Origin: Turnera subulata
Taxonomy: Eukaryota > Streptophyta > Magnoliopsida > Malpighiales > Passifloraceae
Reading direction: 5' to 3'
Assembly (NCBI GenBank): GCA_028386065.3
Contig: JAKUCV010002480.1
Span: 67,312-131,311 of the forward strand
DNA: 64,000 nucleotides
Part shown: one piece after another, positions 23,227-33,438 of the stretch
Numbering within the stretch: the first letter of the stretch is position 1
Layout of the letters: every line of letters begins with the position of its first letter
Position numbers and translations under genes: made by a program
The notes under the pieces: model-generated
Databases searched by the model: none
Seen by the model: the letters and a program-made list of their open reading frames with translations, nothing else
What the model was told of the DNA's origin: nothing

Positions 23227-23245
23227 TCACATGGTCCTGTCTTCC
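23227..23245 (-). promoter_or_regulatory. SAUR composite promoter site of a C-type gene
   Basis: Perfect TCACATGGTCCTGTCTTCC, 199 bp upstream of the start codon. Confidence 0.6.
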
Positions 23246-23934
23246 CATTAGTCCATAAACATTGTGGACAAGAAAAGAGGTGGAGAAAAAAGGAAAAAAA
23301 AAAAAAAAAACAACCTGCCCTACGATTGCATAATAATAGGCTAATGGCCGACAGATGACAACCTAAAGAATGTAAATGAACTGCTGGATGGATATATATT
23401 GGTACGGTACCGATATAGATGCAAAAATAAAGTGGCCCCTGCATTAGGTTTATGCCTGAGACCATGAGTTAGAATTCTCAATTTAGTTGACTAGTGGATT
23501 TGGAGCACTTCGGAGACAAGTGATTTGTGGCATGTATTCATATAGGGCTAACAGAATTAGATGGGGTCTGCACAAGATACTGGCCATTACGTATCACATG
23601 GTCCTGCCATTCCATAAATGAAGAAAATTTTGCCTTATGTAGACCACAGCTTCTATTTCTTCGCCACAAATTCCATATTATAGAAGGTATACATTTAAGC
23701 CACTGTATGTCCCATATCCTAGAGTCAATTAGGCTGAAAATGTCTGGGACAGGCGCCTAACCATGAAGTTCTTTTGACCTCGCATTGCTTTCAGCATTGG
23801 GTATTTGTTAGCTAATGGTTTTCCGTTCTCCCCAAGTAAAAGTGTACTCCTCCGTAAGCTACCATTTGCACTTGTGGGGCAAGCTGGTTGCCAACATGTA
23901 GACCCAGTGAAAGGTCTGTATTTGTTGATTTCAT

Positions 23935-23953
23935 GGAGGACAGGACCATGTGA
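23935..23953 (+). promoter_or_regulatory. SAUR composite promoter site of the plus-strand A-type gene
   Basis: GGAGGACAGGACCATGTGA, the reverse complement of the array consensus with one change. It lies 226 bp upstream of the ATG and about 100 bp upstream of the TATA box (24052-24068). Confidence 0.6.
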
Positions 23954-24178
23954 TACCTTCTTCTGCAGTGTTGTCTTCATGCAGACTCCAGCCAAATGAC
24001 TCTTGGACTCTTAACCTTTTTTTCTAAAAGATTTCCAACGTACCATTTCATCTATATATATATATATCTTCATATGCTTAGCTTACCACTCACCAACTAC
24101 TTTTGCATTCAACTTTCCCTTTGAGCAGCAAGTCTTCAAAAGTCTCTCCACCTTAAGAGATATTTCAACAGAGAACTC

Positions 24179-24460
24179 ATGGCTATCCGTTTGCCTAGTG
24201 TTCTTGCCAAGCAAAGTCTTAAATGTTCTATTTCAGCCACAAGCAAATCCGTACCGAAAGGCTTCTTGGTAGTCTATGTTGGGGAAACAGGGAGGAAGCG
24301 GTATGTGGTTCCTGTATCATACCTGAACCACCCAACATTTCAAGATTTGCTCAGTAAAGCTGAAAAGGAATTTGGTTACGATCATCCTATGGGTGGCTTG
24401 ACACTTCCCTGCAGAGAAGAAGCATTCCTTGATGTTATGTCTTATTTGAGTAGATCATAG
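24179..24460 (+). CDS. SAUR family protein, type A (93 aa)
   Basis: Complete A-type [19 protein letters not shown], then SISATSKS as linker, [12 protein letters not shown] (25-36), [18 protein letters not shown] (41-58), [11 protein letters not shown] (68-78) and the end DVMSYLSRS. It has KEFGY where sisters have EEFGY. The 5' leader from the TATA box (24052-24068) is about 110 nt, and a CATATG lies just downstream of the TATA, as in all A-type genes. It is on the plus strand because of the local inversion. The 3' untranslated region carries ACAATTTTGTA, shared by all A-type copies. Function is inferred from the family: auxin-induced cell expansion. Confidence 0.93.
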   Translation: MAIRLPSVLAKQSLKCSISATSKSVPKGFLVVYVGETGRKRYVVPVSYLNHPTFQDLLSKAEKEFGYDHPMGGLTLPCREEAFLDVMSYLSRS

Positions 24461-25603
24461 TAAAGTCAAGACTGAGCTATTCTCAGAGAACAATTTTGTA
24501 GGGAAATGATTTCCAATGGGTTGTACATACTCAGTGTATAGTTGAAATGAGAAACACTTCAAATTAGAAAAATTACTCTTCTACTATATGGCTTTAAACA
24601 TAATTCCTATTCTCTTACCTACTCGGTCATTGCCGCTGTATATAGCTTTATTTACTGATCTGTTACAATGGAACTAATGCTTAAATTTAAATACTACCTT
24701 TTTGAGCAATCAACTGATAAATTGTTTTGAATTACTTTTCCACTCTCACCAGCTTCTTGAAGGTTGTCATTAAGTTTCTGTTATCTACTATACGTTCTGC
24801 AGAGCTGTTGTGTTTTTGCAGGTTCTGTAAAATATTAAAACTTTTAGCCATGGGTTCTTCATAGATCATTGTCCACTGTGTATTCCAGCCACTGTACAAC
24901 TTTAATCACCAAAAAGCATCGAGTGCTGAGTTGGAAGACAGAACCATGTTATCCTTAAGCTGTTATGTGTCATTCAACAAACTCCTACCAGAAGTTCTCC
25001 TTCATATTTTCAAAATTTTCCACCTTTAACCCATGAATATAAAACCTCCCAATTCAAAACCAAACTAGTCAGTGCAAAATTGTGGACCTTTGGCTGAAAA
25101 CACTTAGGAAGACAGAACCATGTGATCATTAAGCTGCTATGTCTCTAAGAAAACTCCTACCAGATAAGCAAATTGTCTTGGGAAATACCGAACCCCTAGG
25201 TTTACTTTGTCTTGCATGTGTGATGTCCACATTAATATCCGCCAGTATTGTTGCAACCTATTTCTGGTCTTCCGTAGGCTACGACTTGAATTGGTGGGGC
25301 AGATTATTTCCAACATATAGACGTGAATTCTAATCCTGTAAGTCACTGATTTGTTGATTAGATGGAAGACATGGGCATGTGATACACCTCATCAGCTAGC
25401 TATGTTTTCTTTTCTGCAGACCCCAGCAGCAATTAACTTGTGATAGACCTGTAGCTTGTGTGATTCACCTATTTATATCCCTTTCTTTGCTCACAAATTC
25501 ATCAGTTCTTCACACTCTACTAGCTTTCCTTTGAACAACAAGCCTGCTAAGTGCTTCTTCTTGACTCTCTCTTCCATAGAGATTCATCAACAACAAAGAC
25601 AGT
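24461..25603. other. Intergenic DNA with three SAUR promoter sites
   Basis: 3' flank of the A-type gene followed by the upstream region of the disrupted B-type gene. Reverse-oriented composite sites lie at 24933-24951, 25107-25125 and 25364-25382, matching the triple arrangement upstream of the other B-type genes. Confidence 0.65.
25364..25382 (+). promoter_or_regulatory. SAUR composite promoter site of the disrupted B-type gene
   Basis: GGAAGACATGGGCATGTGA, 222 bp upstream of the ATG at 25604. Confidence 0.5.
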
Positions 25604-25728
25604 ATGGCTATACGTTTGCCCGGTGTTCTTGGCAAGCAAAGGTCTATTTCAGCTTCAAGCAAATCTGTACCCAAAGGTTTCCTTGTAGTTTATGTTGGGG
25701 AAACTGAGAGAAAGCGATATGTGGTTCC
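25604..25728 (+). pseudogene. B-type SAUR, 5' part, split by copia element A
   Basis: The ATG at 25604 opens a B-type SAUR frame ([31 protein letters not shown]) that is intact for 41 codons plus two bases. It then runs into the LTR of a copia element at 25729. The host sequence GTTCC (25724-25728) is repeated at 31394-31398 on the other side of the element. The 3' part (31394-31543) continues in the same frame once one copy of the duplication is disregarded, giving the same 89-residue length as intact B-type genes. No other lesion is visible in either half, so the insertion is the inactivating event and is recent. Confidence 0.92.
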
Positions 25729-26525
25729 TGTTGACTTTTGATCTTCAACTAAATCAGAAATGACTCAAGAACATCGATGTTGGATGTTTAACATCGATGT
25801 TTACTCACTCACAAACTTCAATTAAGTTGGCAGTGCACTTAGAACATCGATGTTTAAATGCTACTGGAACTTCTAATAATTCTGCCGAGCTGCTAAAACA
25901 TCGATGTTTAAGTTACAACATCGATGTTGTGACAATTCTCAACTTTAAACAATTTGGCAGAACAAAAATAACATCGATGTTGGGGTTTACAACATCGATG
26001 TTTTCTGGGAAAAACTGGAAAATTTCCAGAAAACTGAAGAACACTCAAGTTGGTTTTCTTGGTTGCTGTTGCATTAATTTTCTCTCAAATTCTCTCAAAC
26101 ACTTGACTTGAATACGATTTGGACAAGACAAGGAACACTTTGTGAAGTGAAAGACACACAATGTAGGTTTATTTCACTTGATTGAAACCAGATTACAACA
26201 CCAAATATATAGGCAGAAAATCAGCCTAAATTCCAACTTGCTGCAGCAACTTGCATGGTTGGGTATGGAAGTTGAACGTCGGGGTATGGAAGTTGGGTAC
26301 GACGAATCACGTGCATGGAGACCTATAATCCACAAAGTTGATCTTCTTGGTTTGCTAAACATGAGGCCTACCAAGAATGATCAGACAACAAAGGGTACAT
26401 TACAATAAAAAACACACACAACTAACACACTTTTCCTGACACACTCCACACAGCTTAATTATTCTCCACTAACTCAGACTAATGACTTGATCACTTTAAT
26501 TGCAGCTTGATCACATAATCTAACA
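25729..26525 (-). repeat. 3' LTR of copia element A
   Basis: 797 bp. It contains seven copies of the palindrome core ACATCGATGT, with the C at 25772, 25792, 25845, 25899, 25919, 25972 and 25993. The pol stop codon lies within its first bases (TGTTAG on the minus strand). Confidence 0.93.
25771..26001. repeat. AACATCGATGTT palindrome array in the 3' LTR of A
   Basis: Seven palindromes. Pairs are 20-21 bp apart, and groups are separated by about 53 bp spacers that often contain TTGGCAG. The pair-to-pair period is about 73 bp where both members are present. Confidence 0.85.
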
Positions 26526-29500
26526 CTCCCCCTTGACCAAGCTGCTCTTCATATTCAACATGTTCTTCAACAAATCAAACCTGTTCTTGGGCAAAGGCTT
26601 TGTGAACAGGTCTGCCAATTGCATTTCGGAGGAGCTGAATAAAACTTGAACTTCTCCTTCACTTTCAGCTTCACGAATCACATGGAATCTAATCTTGAAA
26701 TGCTTAGTCCTGCCATGATCAATTGGATTCTTAATCATTGCAATAGCGGACTGGTTGTCGCAAAACAGTTCCATGGGTTCCTCTTGCTCCATTTTAAGAT
26801 CAAACATAATTTTTCTGAACCAAATAACTTGATTCACTGTGGAGGCAGCAGCAAGATACTCAGCTTCAGCTGTGGATTGAGCAACAGCGGTTTGTTTCTT
26901 GGAACACCACGAAAATGCATTTGAACCAAGCAAGAAAACATAACCTGTTGTGCTTTTCATGTCATCTACACTTCCAACCCAATCACTATCACAATATGCC
27001 TTCAATTTTGCATTTTCAAATGAGCTGTAATGAAGACCAAGATCAGTAGTGCCTTTAACATACCTGAGCACTCTCTTCATCACAGCTGCATGACTCTTCT
27101 TAGGAGCATTTAGAAACCTTGACAGCAAGTTGGTTGCAAACAGTAAGTCAGGCCGAGTTGCTGTGAGGTACAGCAAACTTCCTACACAGCTCCTGAACAC
27201 TCCAATTTCTGCATCTTCTTCATCTCCATTCTTCGCAAGCTTGGTGTTCTGAATTAATGGGGTTGGCGCTGGATTGCAAGAGTCCATCTTGAATTTCTTC
27301 AGAATATTTTCTGCATACCTCTTCTGAGTGATCATAATTCCTACTTCACTTTGCATCACCTCCATTCCAAAAAAATAATGCATCAAACCCAAATCTGATA
27401 TTTCAAATTCCTTCATCATTTCAGCTTTGAAAGCTGAAATCTTGCTGTGATCTGCTCATGTAATCAACATGTCATCAACATAAAGAGACACTATGATCAA
27501 ATCATCACTTAACCTGCCTTTTACATACAGAGTTGCTTCACTCTCACTTCTTTTGAATCCCTGCTGCATCAAGTGACTGTCTATGCGACTGTACCAAGCT
27601 CTCGGAGCTTGTTTTAGTCCATAGAGAGCTTTCTTCAGCCTGTAAACCTGATCTTCTTTTCCTTCCACAATGAATCCTTTGGGCTGCTCAATGTAGACTT
27701 CTTCTTCAAGAATTCCATTTAGAAAGGCTGACTTCACATCTAGATGGAATACCTTCCACCTGTTTTGAGCTGAAATGGCCAAATAGAGTCTGATTATGTC
27801 GAGGCGTGCAACCGGTACAAATGTCTCAAGATAGTCAAGGCCATATTGTTGTGCATAGCCCTTGACCACAAGCCTCGCTTTGAACTTGGAAATGGTGCCA
27901 TCAGGATTCATTTTGGTGCGAAACACCCACTTGACTCCAATGATCTTTTGATTTGCAGGTCTTGCAACCAATTCCCATGTTTGATTTTTGTTGATCATGC
28001 CGATTTCTTCCTCCATGGCCCTCTTTCAATGTTCTTGATTTTCTGCCTCTTCATAACAATGTGGCTCTGTTTCAACAAAGTTACCTCTCATAAACATCAG
28101 CAAGTGTTCTAACCTTTATTGGAGGTGTGTCTGAATCATAATCCTCTTCATTTAGAAGATGATCTTCTTGCTCTTCATCTTCTTGTTCTTGATTTTCTTG
28201 TTCAGCTGCATCACTGGAATTGTTCTTCATCACCTTCTTTTCTTTCCAATCCCAATAAGCATCTTCATCCACTCTTACATCCCTTGAGGTAATTACCTTC
28301 TCATTGTCAACCATGAATACCCTGTAGCCTTTGGATTGACTACTATATCCCAAAAATATTCCTCTTTCAGCTTTGTAATCCAGCTTTCTTCTCTTTTCAT
28401 CTGGAACATGGACATAACAAAGAGAACCAAACACCTTGAAATGCTTTACAGTTGGTTTCTTACCAGTCCAAGCTTCAATGGGAGTCTTCCCATCAATTGA
28501 CTTTGTTGGGAGCCTGTTGATGAGATACACAGCAGTGTAGGTGGCTTCTGCCCAAAAACTTTGAGGAAGTTTCTTCTCCGCAAGCATGCTTCTTGTCATC
28601 TCCATTACAGTTCTGTTCTTCCTTTCTACCACTCCATTTTGCTGAGGAGAATATGGTACTGTCAATTGATGAAGAATGCCGTTTGAATTGCAGAATTCTT
28701 CAAACGACTTCGATATAAACTCCCCCCCTCTATCTGATCTCAGCATCTTCAAACTGCAACTGCTTTGTGTTTCCACCATACTTTTGAATTTCTTGAACAC
28801 CTCTAGTGTTGCCAACTTATTCTTCAGGAAGTATATCCAAGTCATGCGTGTTAGATCATCAATGAAAAGCATGAAGTAGGGATTACCACTCAAGGATGGT
28901 GTGTGCATTGGACCACAAAGGTCGGTGTGCACCAGCTCCAGCTTCTCTAAGGCTCTTCCCTCTGCAGCACCCGGAAATGAGTCTCTATGCATCTTTCCCA
29001 ATTGGCACGGCTCACAAATTTCTCCAGAAATTTGTATTGATGGCAAATCTCTGACATATTCCTTTTGTGCAGCAAGTTTCAAGGAATGCAGACTAGCATG
29101 ACCATATCTTCTATGCCACAAACTACTTTCATCTACCTCACATTCATTTACCATCTCTTCATGCATACTCAAGTTTACAGGAAATGCATTGTTCTTCATT
29201 TTAGTTTTGCAAACAGTTTTGCCATTCATCGAGATAACACAACAATCATCTTCAAAATTTACTTTGTACCCGTTCTTAGTCATTTGAGGCACACTCAAGA
29301 GATTATGCTTCAATCCAGGAACTAGCAAGACATTTTTAATGAGTTTACTGACTCCATCATAGTTTATAGAAACAGTACCTCTTCCTTTGGATTTAAGAAT
29401 AGCACCATCAGCTGTCTTGACTTCCACAGGGATTGATTCATCCAAGTCCATGAACCACTTTAAGTTTCTCGTCATGTGACTAGTGCAGCCACTGTCTATG

Positions 29501-29601
29501 TACCATACACCAGTTTCTTGCTTTTTTAAACTCTCACTTGCCATGAACATGAATTCTTGTTGATTGCCTCTGCTGGGTTGAGTTTGTTGCCTTGTTTGTG
29601 G
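26520..29601 (-). pseudogene. Copia element A pol (protease-integrase-RT-RNase H), broken
   Basis: The frame continues from gag after an in-frame TAA (29602-29604). Recognisable domains in order are: aspartic protease with DSG in WYIDSGCTSH (about 29495); GAG-pre-integrase zinc motif (HRRYGH ... CEPC); and integrase with catalytic Asp, Asp and Glu in HTDLCGPM, FIDDLTR and DRGGEF. Then come reverse transcriptase with YVDDMLIT (about 27460-27490) and RNase H with CDSDW, AEAEYLAAA and CDNQSA. Lesions: a 2-base loss giving TAA at 28081-28083, TGA at 28026-28028 and TGA at 27456-27458. The encoded enzymes would copy element RNA and integrate it. Confidence 0.92.
26526..26535 (-). other. Polypurine tract of copia element A
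   Basis: CAAGGGGGAG on the minus strand, immediately before the 3' LTR start TGTTAG. It is the primer site for second-strand synthesis. Confidence 0.85.
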
Positions 29602-30519
29602 TTATTTTTCCACTTGTTGTTGAACCTGATTTTCTCCATTTTGTTTGGCTCTGCAAAAACGTTCAATGTGTCCAACCTTTTGACAGAAGTTGCACTTCTT
29701 GTTTTTCCAGCACCTTTGCTCCAAGTGGTTTGTTTTTTCACAGTATTTGCAAGGAGAAAAGTTGGTCTGTGAACTCGATGCTTCATTTTGGTACTTGTTG
29801 GTGCTCTTCTCCGGTTTTTGCTTGACTTCAATTTTGTTGTTGACATTCTTCTGCTTGGCTTGGAAAGCCTTTTCAATTCCGGCTTCAGCCTTTCTCCCAT
29901 GTCTTTGCTCATGAGCTTCTAGCTTCCCAACTAACTCAGGAACATATAGCTCGGTGATTTCTCTTGATTCTTCAATTGCGGCCACTTTTGCCTCAAATCT
30001 GTCTACAACTGTATTGAGAATTTTCTCAACTACTCTGACTTCTGGAATGACTTCACCATACAACCTAATTTTGTTGACGATGCTTTGTGCTTTTGAAGCA
30101 TACTCCCTTATTGTTTCAGCTTCTGACATCTTCAACAATTCGAATTCTCTTCTCAGGGATTGTACCCTTATTTGCCTTGTCTCTTTGGAACCTCTGAATT
30201 GCTTCTCAAGAGTTTCCCATACTTCTTTGACTGTCACAACTCCAACAATCAAAGGAAAAATCTCCTCTGAAACCAATGAGAACATAAATGAGATTGCAGT
30301 GTTGTGCTTCTGCAAGTTTTCATTGTATGTTCTCAATTGATTTACCGTCATTTCTTCAATGGCTTCCTCTCCAGTAAAACCTTCTTCAACTAAAAACCAC
30401 AAACCATTAGCTACAAGGAAAGACTTCATCCTTATAGCCCAATAGTTGTAGTTCTCTCCTTCAAAAATAGGGGGTAGGGGTAAAGATGAGGTGGTTCTAT
30501 TTGTGGGTTGTGTATTCAT
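29602..30519 (-). CDS. Copia element A Gag (305 aa)
   Basis: Intact open frame from the ATG at 30519 to TAA at 29602. The N-terminal half is the plant copia Gag region (NYWAIRMKSFL near residue 25, a typical start of this fold). Two zinc knuckles of the form CX2CX4HX4C follow near the C-terminus: CKYCEKTNHLEQRC and CNFCQKVGHIERFC. The protein would form virus-like particles and bind element RNA. The stop is followed in the same frame by pol, with only a short linker. It may therefore be a point mutation in an originally continuous gag-pol frame or, less likely, a programmed stop. Confidence 0.88.
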   Translation of the reverse strand: MNTQPTNRTTSSLPLPPIFEGENYNYWAIRMKSFLVANGLWFLVEEGFTGEEAIEEMTVNQLRTYNENLQKHNTAISFMFSLVSEEIFPLIVGVVTVKEVWETLEKQFRGSKETRQIRVQSLRREFELLKMSEAETIREYASKAQSIVNKIRLYGEVIPEVRVVEKILNTVVDRFEAKVAAIEESREITELYVPELVGKLEAHEQRHGRKAEAGIEKAFQAKQKNVNNKIEVKQKPEKSTNKYQNEASSSQTNFSPCKYCEKTNHLEQRCWKNKKCNFCQKVGHIERFCRAKQNGENQVQQQVEK

Positions 30520-30601
30520 TTTGAAATTTGGTGTTTAGGTGGTGTTTGGGGCTAATTTGATGTGGTTTCAATGAAATGGAACAGGCCTGAAAGAAAGAAC
30601 C

Positions 30602-30614
30602 TGCTCTGCTACCA
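30602..30614 (-). other. Primer-binding site of copia element A
   Basis: TGGTAGCAGAGCA on the minus strand, two bases inside the 5' LTR end. It is one base off the usual tRNA-iMet complement TGGTATCAGAGC. Confidence 0.8.
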
Positions 30615-30616
30615 AT

Positions 30617-31393
30617 TGTTGGCTTTTGATCTTCAACTAAATCAGAAATGACTCAAGAACATCGATGTTGGATGTTTAACATCGATGTTTACTCACTCAC
30701 AAACTTCAAATAAGTTGGCAGTGCACTTAGAACATCGATGTTTAAATGCTACTGGAACTTCTAATAATTCTGCCGAGCTGCTAAAACATCGATGTTGTGA
30801 CAATTCTCAACTTTAAACAATTTGGCATAACAAAAATAACATCGATGTTGGGGTTTACAACATCGATGTTTTCTGGGAAAAACTGGAAAATTTCCAGAAA
30901 ACTGAAGAACACTCAAGTTGGTTTTCTTGGTTGCTGTTGCATTAATTTTCTCTCAAATTCTCTCAAACACTTGACTTGAACACGATTTGGACAAGACAAG
31001 GAACACTTTGTGAAGTGAAAGACACACAATGTAGGTTTATTTCACTTGATTGAAACCAGATTACAACACCAAATATATAGGCAGAAAATCAGCCTAAATT
31101 CCAACTTGCTGCAGCAACTTGCATGGTTGGGTATGGAAGTTGAACGTCGGGGTATGGAAGTTGGGTACGACGAATCACGTGCATGGAGACCTATAATCCA
31201 CAAAGTTGATCTTCTTGGTTTGCTAAACATGAGGCCTACCAAGAATGATCAGACAACAAAGGGTACATTACAATAAAAAACACACACAACTAACACACTT
31301 TTCCTGACACACTCCACACAGCTTGATTATTCTCCACTAACTCAGACTAATGACTTGATCACTTTAATTGCAGCTTGATCACATAATATAACA
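30617..31393 (-). repeat. 5' LTR of copia element A
   Basis: 777 bp with six palindromes (C of the core at 30660, 30680, 30733, 30787, 30840 and 30861). It is 20 bp shorter than the other LTR because one palindrome and its spacer are missing. Confidence 0.93.
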
Positions 31394-31543
31394 GTTCCAG
31401 TGTCATACTTGAATCAGCATTCATTTCAAGATTTGCTCAGTAAAGCTGAAGAAGAATTTGGCTTTGATCATCCAATGGGTGGTTTGACAATTCCGTGTGG
31501 AGAGAATGATTTCCTGGGTGTCGTTTCTGAGTTAAGTAGATAA
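31394..31543 (+). pseudogene. B-type SAUR, 3' part, split by copia element A
   Basis: Begins with the duplicated target GTTCC and continues [29 protein letters not shown] and the end VVSELSR, with TAA at 31541-31543. It has His where sister B genes have Pro (NQHSF). With 25604-25728 it makes up a complete B-type gene separated by 5.7 kb. Confidence 0.92.
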
Positions 31544-33435
31544 AATTCAGGAAATAGGGCCATAAATAGCAGTCACACAAAAATTTTGTAGGCAAGAATT
31601 GCCTGTTGATGTATATATTCATGTTACATATTTCAGAAAGAGAAATACCAATTTTATTCAATATTTGAAACGCTTTGTGAAACCTTATATATTTATTCTT
31701 CCTGTACCATGAAACTCACGCACACTATCAATATAGCACTGTAATGCTCTCTTGGGGATCAGCTTCATTACCAATAAATGGACTGACTCTGGTCTGATCA
31801 AAGAACAACTCCTCATGTACTTTTCAGACTGCAAAATCCAATTTGTTCTGGGAAACTAATCCCACCATGTGTCTAGGCCTACCAACTACCAATATGTGAT
31901 GCTTATTTATTTCTTCACATCTATGTTTTATGTTTATGTCCTGCATTCGTTACATAAGAATCTGAAAATAAAGAGGTCATACTTGCAGTTTTGACCTGGG
32001 GATGTGATAAAAATATGGAGACACATGGGTATTACCAGTCTGGAGGGATCCTAAGTCAACTACTGATATTTTGTAGAAAAATGTTAATAATCCTACAGAG
32101 CAATTTCTGTGTTTTACAGTGTGCAACAACCCACCATAAACCAGAAACTATCTGTGTATTGTAGTGTCTATTCCCCATGCTCTACCTCTTTGTTTATCCT
32201 TCCTTCTTTTAAGAGCTTGTCCACACCTAGTTGTCGCCAACTTGTCTAGGGAATCAAAAGAGCAACAAGATTCGTATGGCTAAGAGTATTTGTCTTGTTC
32301 ATGTCTCTAATCTAAAGGTCAATTAGCAATACATCGTTTTCAACTGATATTCCAATGTTCATTTCCAATCTTTAGCAGGTATTATGGTGACTTATCTATG
32401 CGCTGTAGGGTATCCTGTTTACAAAATCCTGTGGCAACGCGAGGATGTAATGCAACTCCTTAATCAGAGCAGAATAGAGAAGAAACACACGCAAAGAAAA
32501 GGAAGGATTTACATTATTTACGAAGAGTGTTTTTTTCTTTATCAGCAAGCACTGTCATCAGACAAGTATGTCAGAAACAAAGATGTTATCCCATAATCAT
32601 GCAAAATTTGATCAAAAGATAGAGTTTTTCTTTGTGCAGGTCCTTCTGTCAATAATCACTTTGGTACTACTAAATTTTACACATACCTAGGGAGCAAACG
32701 GCTAAAGCTTCCAATCACAAGAGAAAGGAACAACAGAGCAGGGTGATGTGCGTAATTTGCAAAGGCTTGAGAACTTTTCTCAGACTTGAATTCAAACATC
32801 AGACAAAGGCCAAGAAGCAGGAACGCAGGGAGATTCTGCTAGTTTAAGTGCACAGTGGAATTTGGACTCAATTCCAAGTTTCAACTCCAGTCATTTATAA
32901 AGAAACATGAATATGATGAATGTATCATATGGATTCTTTTTTCAAGATTACTCTTGAGGAATTTTAGGGGACTGAAAAAATCTTTTCTAAGCCTTACCTC
33001 TCAATATCTGATTAATGCTAATGCTCTAAAGCCTGCTATGTCTTCTGTGTAAGCAAGAACACGACCTGTTCTTTGATTAGCTTATAATCTACAAAGTTTA
33101 AGGAATTTGGTGGACCACATCCAATACAATAACCAGTTACTGCAAATTATTTGGAGCTTAAACTCAGCATGATATGCAGGTCATTATTTTCCGTATTATT
33201 GCTTTGGTGACAATTTTTTCACTTGATAAATTAAGAAGAGTTGAATCGGTTGAGGGAATCAAAGACAAAAACTATTTACATTGATCGCTTCTGACACTGA
33301 GAACACGGGAAGAAGATCAAGAGAAATGCGTGCCAATTTTTCATCTGTATGACATTTCAGTGAAAGATTTTTACATTTGTCTGGTAATCTCTAATATACA
33401 AAATTCTTTTCTAAGACTATTCTTTTTCTTTTTCC
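31544..33435. other. Intergenic DNA with the right inversion breakpoint
   Basis: 31544-32448 is inverted B-type 3' flank and upstream flank of a neighbouring unit. 32451-32750 is A-type upstream flank in normal orientation. 32780-33430 is C-type 3' flank, paralogous to 42420-43200. No coding sequence is supported. Confidence 0.6.
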
Positions 33436-33438
33436 TTA
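33395..33438 (-). promoter_or_regulatory. DST-like 3' UTR element of a C-type SAUR
   Basis: Directly after the stop codon the minus strand has GGA, then ATAG within GAATAGTCTTAG, then TTTTGTA. These occur in the order of the three DST subdomains (GGA, ATAGATT, GTA) known to destabilise SAUR transcripts. The middle box deviates from the consensus, so this is a candidate only. The same arrangement follows the C-type genes at 22768 and 43202. Confidence 0.4.

Larger units (their letters stand above)
25729..31393 (-). mobile_element. Full-length Ty1/copia retrotransposon (element A)
   Basis: 5665 bp with LTRs of 797 and 777 bp, TG...CA ends, and the target duplication GTTCC. The order on the minus strand is: 5' LTR (30617-31393), primer-binding site TGGTAGCAGAGC (tRNA-Met type), gag, protease, integrase, reverse transcriptase, RNase H, purine tract AAGGGGGAG, 3' LTR (25729-26525). 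Integrase before reverse transcriptase marks Ty1/copia. By eye the LTRs differ at about six bases plus one 20 bp deletion. At commonly used plant substitution rates this suggests insertion within the last few hundred thousand years. The reading frame carries stops and a frameshift, so it is not autonomous now. Confidence 0.95.
23706..32449. other. Inverted segment of the SAUR array
   Basis: Every array-derived feature in this segment is reversed relative to its paralogues: gene strand, promoter sites and conserved flanks. Left of 23706 the sequence follows 12000-12110 in the same orientation. Just inside, it is the reverse of 42005-42075. At the right end, 32340-32448 is the reverse of 12112-12220, and beyond it the orientation returns to normal (32451 onward matches 42088 onward). 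The copia element A insertion lies within it. Confidence 0.75.
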
